NCBI GenBank assembly: GCA_015179125.1
Contig: WHVA01000378.1
Location: forward strand, 50,314-114,313
DNA length: 64,000 nucleotides
Origin: Gautieria morchelliformis
Taxonomy: Eukaryota > Basidiomycota > Agaricomycetes > Gomphales > Gomphaceae
Direction of reading: 5' to 3'
A model generated the notes under the pieces. That model made no database searches, had not been told where the DNA came from, and saw only the letters and a program-made list of their open reading frames with translations. The position numbers and the translations under genes were made by a program. Below, one piece after another: positions 12,368 to 24,034 of this stretch. The first letter of the stretch is position 1. The number at the start of each line of letters is the position of its first letter.

Positions 12368-13871
12368 CAGATCCCAGGAGATACATGACGGGAATTCTAC
12401 TCACCATACTGTCAGTAAACGCAGCGATTCCTGAAACCATGCTTCACCTAGGGCCATAGGCCTTTGGTGGATTCATACTGTAGCTACAGCGCATCTCTAT
12501 ACTACCGTAAACCTTGTCGCCTATCAGACCGGTTGAGCACTTATGTACCTTTATATATTGTCTGTTGCCCTCAGGAATATTTGTGTATGTACATCTATCT
12601 ACTCTATCTATAGACCCCAAGTAGATAGATAGCTTTACCAGTCAAAAGTTGTGCGGGAGATCCAGAAAGGTACCCGTTCATACTCCAGAGTGCACGTACG
12701 TACACTGACTCGTTGCGCGCACCCTCACCTTGACTCATCAAGCTGTAGCCACTGAAGTTGTGTGGAGTCTCAGGCAGTTGCAGTGGGTTATAGCTTGATG
12801 AGTTCATGTGTTTAGGGCGCAGAATGCTTCCCTAGACATTTGCAGTCGCGGCTGCACAGACCCAGATTGCATTGGACCAGGTGAGCATGCCCGCCTTGTA
12901 GCCATAACATGATGCAAACTTCTCGTCTTCATGCATCTCTTTGTAGTTCGAAAAAGTGGGGCTTAAACGCAGTAAATGGGGCACAGTCACACGATGAATA
13001 CGAGACGTACTACAGGTTTCCGGGGAGAATATCATGCGTCGTCGAAAAAAAATTTGCCATAGGTGAAACAAACACCCTGGGCAGGGTCCGGACTCCGGGG
13101 AGAGCCAGGGCCGGACTGGGGGTGTAATGTGCAGAAGATCGTAGCCTAGTAGGCGCGGCCCTGCGGTAGCGGCAACTAAAGAATGCTTTGGGGCCGGAGG
13201 GCGATCCGTCACGGCGCACACACGTGGGAGAAGGCCGATGAGTGGTGGGTCGGCGGGATGGATAGTTATGCGTTGTTGTGCGAGGACAGATGGTATCTCG
13301 GGATCAGGGATGCCACCGTCACGACTGCGGTGCGGTGTTGTGAGTACAGCATCGAGTTGCGGTCCCGCAGGTCACGTGCTAGGCGACTCACGTGCGTGTC
13401 GGCGATCAAGGAAGGCACGGTGCCGAGGGATGATCCGAGGACCCTGGCCGGTGCCCGTTGCAACCGCGATCTCGCCGCCGTGTCTCGCACGCCCAATCCT
13501 GAAGATCAGCTCCTGGAAATGGCATGCTGACGATCATCCTGATTGATTCTTGTGATCGGCATCGCCCCGCCACGCGACTCGGCGAGAAAAGTCTGATTCC
13601 CCGTCGCGCGGCGACGACGACGACGACGACCGCGCTCAATCAGCAACCACCAACAGCCACCAACACACTGGCACCCCGCCACTCGCGATCCGTCTCCTGC
13701 GCGACGCGCTGCCCGACGGTCTCCTTATAACTCGCTTCCGCCTCCACCACCACCACCCACCAGCACATGTCTGCGCTTCGCGGCCCCGACCCTTAATCGC
13801 CTGTGCACCCCTGCATCGGCTGTACATAGAACAACAACCCCAGTCCTTCCGTCCTATCCTATACTCTTCTA
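12368..13871 (+). other. Upstream region of zinc-finger gene B
   Basis: No recognisable gene. The last 300 bases are the likely promoter and 5' UTR of paralog B, with a TATA-like cttataac near 13724 and a pyrimidine-rich stretch before the ATG at 13872. A short (gac)n microsatellite lies at about 13612-13630. Imperfect hairpins are visible at 12592-12632 (tatc/gata repeats) and 12735-12803. Confidence 0.45.
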
Positions 13872-15386
13872 ATGTCGCCACCAGCGCGCACACCTCCCAC
13901 CGACTCTCCAGCCATGTCGCACACGCCCCCAGGCCGCCCGCGTACCTTCCAGCTCCCGCCCATCCGCACCGTCTTGGGGCCGCAGCTCACACTCCCAACC
14001 CCCTCCTTGTACTCCCCCCGCTCCCCGCATTCCACAAGGAGCCGCACCTCCGCGGGCAGCAGGGACCGTGACGGTGAGGACGCTTTCTACAGAAGCACCG
14101 AGGACGCAGACTACAGGAGCACCAGCGACGCCGACAGCAGAAGCCGCAGCGGGAGCGGTGCGTCTTCCCGACGCAGTGCCAGTGACACGTATCCCTACCG
14201 CGGCGATCCGGGCGCACGTGCGCCGCTGTCGCCCCGCGCAGCCATACCCACACCGTCCTCGCGCCCTTCCGCGCCAGCGCCAGCGCGCACGACCTCGCCG
14301 CGGCACACGTACAGGCCCGTCCCCGCCCCCGCGCGCCCTCCCTCACTGCGCCATACTCCAGCCACTCACTCTCGCCGACCGACAGCCACTCGCTCCCACC
14401 CTCCCCGTTCCCGGCCCGCGCGCACCTCTCCCTCCCCTCGCCATCCCCACCCTCATACCCCCCGCGCCCCGCGCCCGCCCGCGCCCCTGCGCCCCCGCCA
14501 GTCTGGACCTGGCCTGCCCCTGCCCCTGCCCCCGCCCCCGCGATACTCCCACTCGCACCCGCCACATTCCCCCCGTACCAGGCGGCGTTCGCGTCCTACC
14601 CCACCCCCGCCGCACCCGCTGCGGGCCCGCACACGGCCCCGGCGTACCTGCACGTCCTCCGCCCGTCCCCGTCCGGCGAGCTCATCACCGGGCCCTCCAT
14701 CCCGCGGCGCGTGCGCGCGACGCCCGCCAGGGACAGGGACAGGGACAGGGACGGCGCTCCCAGGGACGATGGCGGGACAGCGCACGGCGGGGAGAGGAGG
14801 CATGTGTGTCCGCTGTGTGGGAAGCGGTTTAATCGGCCGAGTAGTCTGAAGGTGCGTCGCGCTTCCTTCTCCCCCTCTTGCACTCGCCACTCACTCACAC
14901 CCACTCACACTCACTTCTCCCCTCCCGCAGACCCACCAATCCGTCCACAACGGCGCGCGCCCCTTCGCCTGCCCGCACGCCGGGTGCCCGAAGACTTTCA
15001 GCGTCGCGTCCAACATGCGGCGGCACCACCGGAGGCACGTGCGGGATGCGGGGGCGGGTTCGCCTTCGCAGCCCCGCGCCGGACGCGCGCACGCGCAGGA
15101 GCACGACGAGGGACACTCCCCGGAACGGCAGGACTCGCTCGCGTCGTCCGACGGCGAAGATATGGACGTTGATGGGGACGGCGACGAGGAGGGCCGTAGC
15201 GCTAGCGCTAGCTCTGGTTCCGGCTCCGGCTCTGGGGCGTTCATCGAGTGGACAGAGCGTGCGTATGCGGGTGCTTCCACATCCACTGGCGGCGGGGGTG
15301 GCGGGGGTAGTGGCGGGGGTGGTGGGGGTGGGAGAGGCAGTAGGGGAGGAGAGGGCGCGCGCGGGAGGGGGCATGAGTCGGAGTAG
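13872..15386 (+). CDS. C2H2 zinc-finger protein, paralog B (predicted transcription factor)
   Basis: Predicted nuclear transcription factor with three exons. Exon 1 (13872-14308) starts MSPPARTPPTDSPAMS, contains LPPIRTVLG (compare PPIRDVLG in paralog A) and a Ser/Arg/Asp-rich repeat. A 77-bp intron (14309-14385, gtacag..gacag) restores the frame into a Pro/Ala-rich exon 2, whose end holds an RDRDRDRDG run and finger 1 (HVCPLCGKRFNRPSSLK). The second intron is 14852-14930. Exon 3 opens with THQSVHNGARP and finger 2 (FACPHAGCPKTFSVASNMRR, then HHRRH), then a Glu/Asp-rich segment and a long Gly-rich tail ending HESE at 15386. The fingers are the only confident domain. The intron after SSLK is shared with paralog A, while A has one extra intron inside the linker. 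All three frames stay open in the GC-rich middle, so the first intron is an inference. An alternative start is the ATG at 13914. Confidence 0.85.
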
Positions 15387-16134
15387 GTGGGCTGGGGTGT
15401 AACATCACGCACGCCTAGCGGAAGCGCTGGGTGGAGCGCTGGTGGGGTGGATGGGGGGGTGGTGTTTAGAAGACGCCGGACGGGCGCTGTTTTGTGCCCC
15501 GTTTGTCTGACATCCCGCTTCTGGGCGCTCCGCACCGCCCACGCGCCCACGGCGCTTGCACACCACCACAAAACACAAAACCAACACCACGCCGCCACTA
15601 ATACGCCTCCATCTACATCTCCACCTCCCTGCCCGTCCCCGTCACGGTCCTATTCTGGTTCAGTCAGCCCTCTTTTTGGTTATATATATATTCTGCGCAC
15701 TATTTTATGTTCAAAACTCCACGCTCCCCGGTCACTCCTTGCCCGTTTGTTATATAGCCCGTACTTGGAGCTTCCCACTGTATCTCTACACTTATTCCGC
15801 CTTCAGCACTTCGCGCTTCGTACTGTCTCTATGTGTCCCTATATCGTTCCGCTTTCCTATTCCTATTCCTATACCTACTTATACGTTTGTGCGCCCGTCC
15901 TGTTTTCGTTTCTTTGTCATTAATCCTTAGACCTTAGACCTTAGTCTAGTCCATAGTCTTGCTAGAGTTGTGTTTCGAATACGTTCGTTGCTAGTCGTTC
16001 CTTTTTGTCTTTTAAATTTCGGCTCTTATTATCCGCGTGTATTCATACGTACATACCCTTTGCTGCACCGTATATCGCATATCGCAGACTTGGCACCGTA
16101 CTCAGGTAGTAAGCATGAGCATATATATTCATTA
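15387..16134. other. Intergenic/3' UTR between convergent genes
   Basis: This is the downstream side of zinc-finger gene B, converging on the minus-strand methyltransferase remnant. It is pyrimidine-rich, with short repeats such as ccttagaccttagacc near 15926. I see no gene. Confidence 0.5.
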
Positions 16135-16658
16135 CTAAATATTGGGTTTATGAGCCAAGAACAGAGTATACTCTCGTACAGTTGTACTCGTATCCCACTC
16201 TTCTTCCATCTCATCCATGAACCTGTCAAATTCCATCTCAGAGTCGAAAAATCCCAGTCCCCCTGCCTTCAGCACCGGTGTCTTCATCCCTCGGTATACA
16301 CCCATGAAATTTTTTCTGGCATTCTCGCCGTCTGCGCCACCTACTTTCCCCAGTGGAAGCAAGCGTGTCTCCATCCTCACATCTGTAAACCCCGCTTCAA
16401 TCAACATAACTGGAAGCTGATTTGCGCAGTCGACGGCGGGGAGCATGTCGCGATGAGCGAACAGTTTCGAAAGGAGAGACTGGTGCTGGCGCGTCTTCGG
16501 CCCTGGGAGATGCGTTTTTCCAATTTCTCCCAGCTGGGCCCAGCCGCCAGGCTTCAAAACGCGGAATATTTCAGACAAGGCAACAGGCCACTCTCTTCTT
16601 CGTAAAGCAGTGATAAGTAGCCGTTGATGGACAAGATCGAATGAATTGGTCCAAATAC
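16135..16658 (-). pseudogene. SAM-dependent methyltransferase, 3' part (split by KDZ insertion)
   Basis: C-terminal part of a class I S-adenosylmethionine-dependent methyltransferase of the type common in basidiomycete secondary metabolism. From the insertion point the frame reads WTNSFDLVHQRLL, the post-I region that follows the SAM-binding fold, then EIFRVLKPGGWAQLGE, the motif III region typical of the family. It continues openly through VYRGMKTPVLKAGG and an acidic FDRFMDEMEEEWD to the stop at 16135. The N-terminal glycine-rich SAM-binding motif is missing. The 8-bp sequence ccaaatac is duplicated on both sides of the KDZ element, and beyond the element the same frame continues upstream at 24464-24561 (SIGSVLSMPSIW). 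The gene is therefore disrupted. The product and substrate are unknown. Confidence 0.9.
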
Positions 16659-17087
16659 CACCTGATGTACCGTGCATGACAAACCCAAATAGACGGGTCT
16701 GGCGGACCGGATGTCCCTTCCAGTTGGATATGTTTCGTAGCTAGGGCCTTATACCGCGAATAATACCGCAAATAATGTTGAACTGAGGAAAACCAAATCC
16801 TGGGAAAGCCACCAGGCTACCGGGTGACCGTGGAACGGTTAATCCCACCAAGCGTGTGGGCACCCATAGGCTCCAGCATCATCAACCCCGCGGGCTCATC
16901 ACCACGCGTGCGCTGGAAACACTCGTGCTCGTCGTCGTCGACGACAACAACAACAACTCTTCAGTACGGTTTGTTTAATTTCGAAATTCCGCAAGGACCT
17001 CTGTACATAGTAACCCACTGTATTTATGTTACTCTCACCCCCTGGAGCAGGCCCAGAGGCCTGTAAACTTGTGTCGGTGTGCAACTT
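16659..17087 (+). repeat. KDZ left terminal inverted repeat
   Basis: Matches the reverse complement of 24035-24463 without gaps. It contains a tcg/caa trinucleotide-rich stretch near 16930. Open frames seen in both copies are a by-product of the repeat and not genes. Confidence 0.95.
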
Positions 17088-17255
17088 TGCTGCCTTTTGC
17101 TTCGACTTCTCGCTGTTTTGTGGTCTTGGGTCTGCTAGAGGCAGGAAATAAAAGGATCTATACACCTGATGTCTAATCCAAATCATAGCGGGATAATGGA
17201 TGCACTATGTGCTCTTCATTCTATTGTGTGAACCACTCATCGCTCATTCTCCTTG

Positions 17256-18618
17256 TCACCGTGGCCTCGTTTTTGAACCCCTTTTTTTGCCTGCATCTGA
17301 TCGCTTTTTACGCTGCTTTGTTACAATTTCCCCTGATGCCTTTTTTGCATTCAATGACGTGTGATGTTGCGTGAGCTCTTCATCATCCAGTTTGCGCCAA
17401 TAACACACTGGGTCTGGGCCTTTCAGTGCAGCTACACAAGTCTCCAGGTCCTTCACCCCAAGCACATGTGGGTCAAACTCCTTGACCGGCCAGCCTACAA
17501 GCTCAACTCTCCATGTGTCCACGATCTTGCTTTCATAGCGTTTCCATTCCATGTCCAGCGAGTACTCACCAGTAATCTCACCTGTACGTTAATCAGCCAA
17601 AAGCTACGTGTAATTTATTTCTGCAATACTTACGCAGACCACGTTTCACCAAGACACATACAATCCTCTTCGTCATCGTTTTGCGATCATTATTGTTTTT
17701 GGCAATTCCTGTACCTCAGTAAGCAAATTGTCATTGACTCTAATCAAGTTCACATACCTTTGATGCGGAACAATACGTATGCCTCCATTTTCAATGCAAA
17801 GTCATCTATATCCATCCCAAAAAGAAGCTTGATAAAATCTTGTGATACTGCATCATGATAGACGAGAGGCAAGTTTGCATGTGATGGGTCGGTTCGTACG
17901 GTGATTGAAAATGACGCCGTAGCACAACGCTTCTGCAGATTGAGCAACTGTATATGTTCATTTGGTATGTTTTAGTTCAAGGTAGCCATGGGATGTATGG
18001 GACTCACCTCTTCTCCAACACCTTTCGTAGTCACACGAACATCGTTCAAATGGGCTGCAGGTCGTGAACGGATCCCTTTCTTCTCAAGTAGCCGCTTCTC
18101 CTCTAATGCATGTACCATTTCATCCATCTCTGCCTCTGGTATGTCCTTGTATGAAGAAGTCTCCTTCGCCTGTTTATGTAGTTCAAGAAGACGAGTCTTT
18201 CATCCCACGGGTAGGTCTGTCAAAGATGTTATGCAGGTCTGGTAATACAAAGTTGTTGCATACCTTCATTTAATACAAGGCTCCTTGCATGCAACCAAGC
18301 ATTATACTTGCTGATTTTGCGATGCCGCCCATATTTCCCAGTGCGACACGCTTGAAGGCGCATCCACTCCTCCTTCTTATCATGCTTTAAAGCCAGTTGT
18401 CTGATGTATTCATCTTGATTCTTCCAGTATTCCTGGATATCAGCCCATAGCAAGTTCCTGTTGGCAGCTAGCTTGGCTGCTGCTGCTCGTTGGTCGGCAT
18501 GGTGAAGGTTTAATGCACGCTGTCGTTCCTTAGGCCTAGAAAACTTCTTATGCAGCTTCCTGACAAAAAGACCATTGTGGGCAGCCTTGTATACCATGGT
18601 GGGGAGTTTGGAACACAA
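17256..18618 (-). CDS. KDZ-associated companion protein (spliced)
   Basis: Minus-strand gene encoded inside the KDZ element. I recognise the type from Agaricomycete KDZ loci but its biochemical role is unknown. The N-terminal exon (18618 down to about 18250) is basic and helical, with an Ala/Arg-rich region and KISKYNAWLHARSLVLNE, matching the SKYNAW..K.L.LNEG segment of the family. Later exons carry a Lys/Glu-rich helix (EMDEMVHALEEKRLLEKKG), then LVYHDAVSQDFIKLLFGM and a C-terminal block with WRVELVGWPVKEFDPHVLG, where GWP is characteristic. The end is a Lys/Arg-rich tail suggesting nuclear localisation or nucleic-acid binding (stop at 17256). Introns are short. I could not close the frame between about 18180 and 18250, so there may be a damaging indel or a missed intron. 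It lies downstream of the unknown third gene and the transposase. Confidence 0.7.
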
Positions 18619-18763
18619 GCAAGGTAGAAGATCAAAGTCGCATGCTGTTCATTGGTCACGTGAGTTCAAACATCATATATTGTAAGGACCTGTAGACATG
18701 AGCAAGACTTTCCAATCAATACTAGACTACCACTAGTGTATCCAAGTATCCAAGATATTCAAA

Positions 18764-20210
18764 CTAACTATGGGATTCACGGTGCAAATGTGCTAGGCTG
18801 GGGTAAGACGAGGAGGCCTCATTCCTCGTCTCAGTCCTATTGGGAGCAGGTAGCACTGGAAATATGGTTCTACCAGCCCTTTGACATGATCCTTCTATAC
18901 CGTTAGAGACAGTGACGGTATCTCCACGGGCCAGCCTTAAAGTAAGCACACAATCCCCATCGTTAGGGTCTGGCAACTGCATCTGTTCCAATAAGTTCCT
19001 AAGTTCCTCATCTTCTTGTAGCAAATCATAGCATGGATCGGTGGCAGTGATACTGGAGATTGAACTTGAGCGAGAGACTGTAGAACTGGGTGTCATTGGG
19101 GTTGGTGGCTTGCGAAGTGGAGATGGTGGGGTTGTGAACCGAGGTGGGGATGATAGGTTTGTGGACTTTGCCTTAGGTCGTGGGAGTGATGAGGTAAGTT
19201 GCCCTGGTGGATGACGATGGCGTACAGGGGTTTCTGGACAGGCAGCTTGGTCATACAGGCTGGACTTATGAGGGGAGGCCAAAGAATCTCGGACAGGTAT
19301 CAAAGAACCTTGGACAGGTATGGTGGGTGGCGCTGATGCACATGAATGAAGCAACAAAGGGGTGCAATGAGCAGAATGTGAGGCATTGAGGTTTGGGGAT
19401 GAGGAAACACCATCTCTCGGTCCGACTTGCTGGATTGACATAGGCTATGGAAATGTGAATTAAGGGATCTATCCATGAATAAACATAGCGACATTACCTT
19501 AACATTCTTCCATTTCCATCGTATAGGCAGCTCAGACACTTGCTCCAAGACAATATCAGCGAGGTCACTCGCAAACTGGTCCATCAATGTTTTTAACCGT
19601 TCATTGTGCTGAAATGCTGGGGGACACGATAACTGAGGTTGCGTTGCAGGACTTTTTCTGGTGTGAGGGGTTGGTCTCTTGGATTCGATTCTGGCGTGAG
19701 CTCAAATACCAAGCATGCGACGTCTTCAAACCGTTCCTTGTACACAACCTGGTAAGGAGAGAATTAGCAAACATCTTTGGATCCCTGAAGTGAAGCCGAG
19801 AACGAGAGCAGGAGAGGGCAGAGACTTACCAGGTCACAGAGCATGGCAGAAGTAATGGTACGACTGTTGCGTCGATCACTGTGGACCGTGATCATTTCTG
19901 GGTGATGCTGATATGCCATACAGTCCATTCCATCATTACCCATGCCATGGGCAGCATGGGTGATATGGAGTCATGTGCAATCAGCATCCCTCAGGTCATT
20001 GATAGTTTTGTTTTGCAGAGCGGGTACTGCCAACTCAGGCCAAGGATTCATTGATGGGTGACCTGCGCACTGTTCATGTAAGTCTAGGGAGCCCAAGGCA
20101 ATTTGAATCGTCCCTGGGCTGTGACCAGTAAGTATGGGTGGATGGTGGAGGCCAAGATGCACGCCCAAAACCATGCTGAGGTAATCATTATGTAAATTTC
20201 TCCAGCCCAC
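18764..20210 (-). CDS. Unknown protein encoded in the KDZ element
   Basis: Not recognised. A first exon (about 20210-19832) includes MGWRNLHNDYLSMVLGVHLG, several His and Asn residues, an in-frame TGA near 19978, and ends in a splice site before VVYKERFEDVACLVFELTP. Downstream the frame seems to shift near 19650. A helical segment (LMDQFASDLADIVLEQVSEL) precedes an intron at about 19497-19444. The final exon (19441-18764) is Ser/Pro/Thr-rich and low complexity, with an acidic leucine-rich stretch (LLQEDEELRNLLEQMQLP) that could be a coiled coil or interaction motif. Lying between transposase and companion gene on the same strand, it is probably part of the element's cargo. The stop and frame change suggest it is damaged, or that my splicing is incomplete. 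Confidence 0.5.
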
Positions 20211-20316
20211 TGCCAGAGAACATACTAAAATATACTACATTGAAAGGCTTATGCTAAACATTTATATTCTTGAAAAATAATGTAAATTACCATCTCTCAT
20301 TTAATGTAGGCTATTA

Positions 20317-20560
20317 GTAGTGTCACTCTCGTCATATTGCAAGTTAGACATGGCCCGGTTGAATTCCGACTGTTGCTCGTGCATTGTTACTCAAGTCATT
20401 TAGGTTTTCGAGAGCTCATTGAGATCTAATCATGGAGACTGAGTGCAGTTTTTGTCTGTTATATGTAGACCATTATCACTCTCATCATATTGTAAGTTAG
20501 ACATGGCCTGGTTGAATTCCAACTGTTGCTGGCGCATTGTTACTCAGGTCGTTATATTTG
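20317..20560. repeat. Direct repeat between KDZ genes
   Basis: About 85 bp beginning at a cactctcgtcatattgcaag segment and running to actcaagtcattta recurs about 150 bp later as cactctcatcatattgtaag..actcaggtcgttata. The two copies differ mainly by transitions. The repeat lies between the transposase stop and the third gene. Confidence 0.75.
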
Positions 20561-20618
20561 GGAAAGATGCTTTTTTACTCAAGTCGTTATATTTTGATCA
20601 CAGATTTCTTTGGAAAAG

Positions 20619-23600
20619 TTAATCATAAAGACTGAGTGCAGTCATTGTGGATTCTAGGGTCTGCAATGCATCCTCATCCTCGCCTTCTTCATCTCCCTGC
20701 TCGAGCTCAACCTCCTGGTCACTTCGCACTGGTTCTTCCACCCTCAGGTCCTGAATCTCCTGACCCTTGCGTACTCCTGGACCTCTCTTGCCGTCAAAGC
20801 GTTCATCTGCCTCAAGGGCGGCTAACCGTTGCCTGTGTATACTATTAGTAGCACATAACAGAGAATAGTCCCAGCGCATTTGAAATGCTAGTGCAGGTCT
20901 GGTAACCTGTAACTGTTCTATGTGATGAAGGATGAGGTTTTCCTCATCCTTCATCCAGGTTTGCAGTCGTCGAGCCTCTACTAACACCCGGGTGACTTCC
21001 TCATGGGATCGGCGCAATTTGAAGTAGGCTGTTGTAGCCTCACGTGCAGTCGCATGTGCCCATGGTTTTTCGGCAATGTTATGGCAACTTTCCCGGAGGA
21101 GATCAAATTGACCAAGGTAGACATGATTAAGAACTGTCTGTATGTCTAAAGGCGGACGTGGTGGCTTCAACATGGCTGCTGCGTAGTTGTACTTCTTGAC
21201 TGCATTGCGAATGGCTTCTGACCGTGATTTCAGTGCCTTGCCAATGTGTTTCTGTAGCTTGTAGCCTACAAAGTATTAAATAATAGAATTACAATGAAAC
21301 GGACAAAATGATCACATACCTGTGCCAGCTTGATGCACCTTACCCAATTCAAACAACCGCCCCACAACTAAACCTTCCAACTTGTTGATGGCCTGGCGAT
21401 ATGCACGGCTATCGATCATCGCCTGTGTGGCAATCCACGCCGGTGATCCTTTCTCCCAACGCTCCCCAATCTCCAGTTTGCTCTCCAAGTCCTGAACAGC
21501 TTCCTGAAGTGTCAATAAAGTTTCAAGACTGCGAGCCCGTGCCATTTCTAAATGGCGTGAGCTTGCAGAAGCACCTGCATACGCTCCAATGCCCTGCAGA
21601 TCTGTAATATCGGCACTCTTCCATTGACTAGATTATTGTGTCCATTGTGCACTGAAGAAGAGTGAATACATGCAGAGGCTGGGATTAGACAACTCACTTA
21701 GCAGCCATTAGCTTAACCAGGGTTTCAAGATATTGCATTTTGAGGATATCGCCTTCAGGCTCGTGCTTGAGGTTGGACAAATACTCCTTTTCGGCTTCAC
21801 GCCACTCCTCGAATGTTTGAGCTGAGGGGAGGTTCATGGCCTTCATTGACGCCTCGATGCATGGTGATAATGTGGCGATTTGTCCTGAGCCTGTACATAA
21901 TTGTTGCAGAGAAACTTACTCATTTCAGCGACTTTCTCTTGGTTCCAGGTTTCAAACCATCGATGTATCAGCTGACGCCGGTGGAAGGCTGATGTGTGCC
22001 GAGTACTGGATGCCAGTGCATTTGATCGAGAAAAAACACGTTCACATGTTTCAAAATCTTCGAGGCCACAGCCCTTGATATATAGTGGATGCCAGTCGAG
22101 CTGACATGAACGACAATGAGCATGGCCATGGAAACTCCCCACACAGAACTGAGCGTGATGTTGATGAAGTTTGGGGCCAACAAGCTTGCTATTGTTCACT
22201 GTAGTTGAGAAGCCACAGCCAATGTCGTATCCAAGCATCAATCCAGGACCAAACGCATCTAATAATTCATTAGTGACAGCAAGACCATACTTAGCCCTAC
22301 AAATAACCTCAGCAATAATTATCAAGTTTTAAAGAAACTTACAATTCGCCGCTTTGTACCATATCACATATCACCAATGCGCAGCCATGACGACACACTG
22401 CCACAAATAGTCCTGTTTCATGGAAAATCCCCAAGTGTTTCTTTGTGGAATCATCTGCAAGATTTCCCCAGCGTTCGATGCACGGGTTTGGTTGGTCAAC
22501 CCCATCAATGGGTCGCCCTTCGTCAGCATCAGCTGCAAAGACAGGGCGCACAGCCGGAGAAGGGGCTACTAGGTCTGGCTGACACTATTATGGCATATCA
22601 GAGGCAAATGTTAGTCTTGGATTGTGAGGCTTACCAGGTCAGCTGCTTTAACCTTCTGTCGCTTGACTTCGTGGCGGAAATAGTTAACTTGGGCCTCGTT
22701 TAAATACATATGGTCCTGGATGTAGCGAGAATCTGGACGTTCTATGTTCTGAGAGCTGTGGATCCCACCGTCAGAAGTCTTTTCACGCTGAGCACGCTCG
22801 ACTCTCTTCAATGACTCGTTACCATCCATCGCAACAAGCATTGAAAATTCCATCTTGGGTTCCTCCTCAAGGACATACATACATGAAGGGCATGTATTTT
22901 TAAGATGCCAGTGTGAGCGATCCTGCTGAAGCACCATGTTAATTTGTGCCTTGATTTGCCGGAGAATTCCCAAGTATGCATCTAGGGCAGTGGACAGATG
23001 ATTTCTGAAGGTGGCATGATATGGAACCTGCAAATAGACAGAGTCAGAATCATTTGCAGATTTGATGAGAGAAACCGAACCCGATGTAAATCACACAAGG
23101 ATTTAACAAATGATTGTAGACTTAATTGTGGGCAGCGTGCTGTGAGGACTCGTACTAGTTCAAGAACTTGACAGGAGAATGCAAGGGAAGGGTGTAGAGG
23201 GGCGGTTCCAATGTATCCATGCCTCACCATGGTCACGATTAATGATTGATCTATGTTGAGTGGAAACTGAATATCACGTGACCCTGTCCACAAGTGGGTG
23301 GAAGAGAACATGGACATATAATATACACGTACCATTGAGTTCTATCACCCTGACATCTGGGTGAAAATTGCTGTCCTCTGGGACATTAGGTGTGCCGTGG
23401 TATCCCCATTCAAGGTAAGCCTCAGTCATCTGAGGGTACATGAGTTCCCAAGCCTTGTTTTGACGTTGAATCTGGTCACGACGTGTTCGTCCATCCTCCT
23501 GTCTGTGTGACTATAGCTAGGAGATAGGGTCCCAGCTAGCAGGTTGGATGACATACCTATAGACAAAGCCGGGGTTTTGTATCTCTTGGATGTCGCTTAC

Positions 23601-23804
23601 CATGCCACCATAGAGCTCGGTCAAATCATCACCTGTGTCAGAAGTCCAGTCATTCCCCATGTCGTTGTCGCCCATTGACCCTAGAGCCAGATCATTGCCT
23701 ATCTCAATCTCAAGTATAGTACTAGGTCCACCAAGCTCATTTAGAGCTTCAACTTCGAGTGGAGTAGATTCTTGGGTATAATACAGCTGGTTATTAATGT
23801 GCAA
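20619..23804 (-). CDS. KDZ transposase (spliced)
   Basis: Predicted cut-and-paste DNA transposase of the KDZ superfamily, with an RNase H-like fold in known members. Exons on the minus strand include, in order, an acidic N-terminal region (about 23.8-23.5 kb), FPLNIDQSLIVTMVRHGYIG (23.3 kb), then RSHWHLKNTCPSCMYVL followed by MLVAMDGNESLKR, where MDGN carries the first catalytic Asp of the family. Next come CIERWGNLADDSTKKH and CRHGCALVICDMVQSGEL (22.4 kb), GYDIGCGF, then FHGHAHCRSCQLDWHP and GCGLEDFETCERVFSRSNAL (22.3-21.9 kb), all KDZ hallmarks with conserved Cys/His. The C-terminal third is helical and ends in a very acidic tail (EGEDEDALQTLESTMTALS, stop at 20619). Introns are short. I did not find a clear start; the first exon may lie upstream of 23804. 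The main exons are open, so it could be functional. Confidence 0.88.
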
Positions 23805-24034
23805 GACAGAACATAGATGAACTTACTCCGGATCAGAGCTCCCCGACGCAGCTTCAATCAAGCCTTATTTGCTGCAATCTGGCAAGGGCCATGAGTCACA
23901 GAAAGGAGTGGGCTATGCGTATTTCCATGTTGACCGCCGTAGAGAGTTGTCACTTTGCGTGAGGTAGCTTTGACTTTTGGTCATGGCATGGGCTGAAGAA
24001 ACGAGGCCGCTGTCACGTGATGGGGCAACGTCGG

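Noticed and set aside
13183..13546. Open frames of 100-115 codons upstream of zinc-finger B
   Set aside because: They overlap each other in two frames, have no domain and lie in the probable promoter region.
13987..14904. Several long frames on both strands across the zinc-finger B exons
   Set aside because: High GC suppresses stop codons; only the plus-strand spliced frame leads into the C2H2 fingers.
16824..17066. Open frame in the KDZ left TIR that recurs exactly in the right TIR
   Set aside because: Identical frames appear because the TIRs are reverse complements; there is no start context, domain or splice support.
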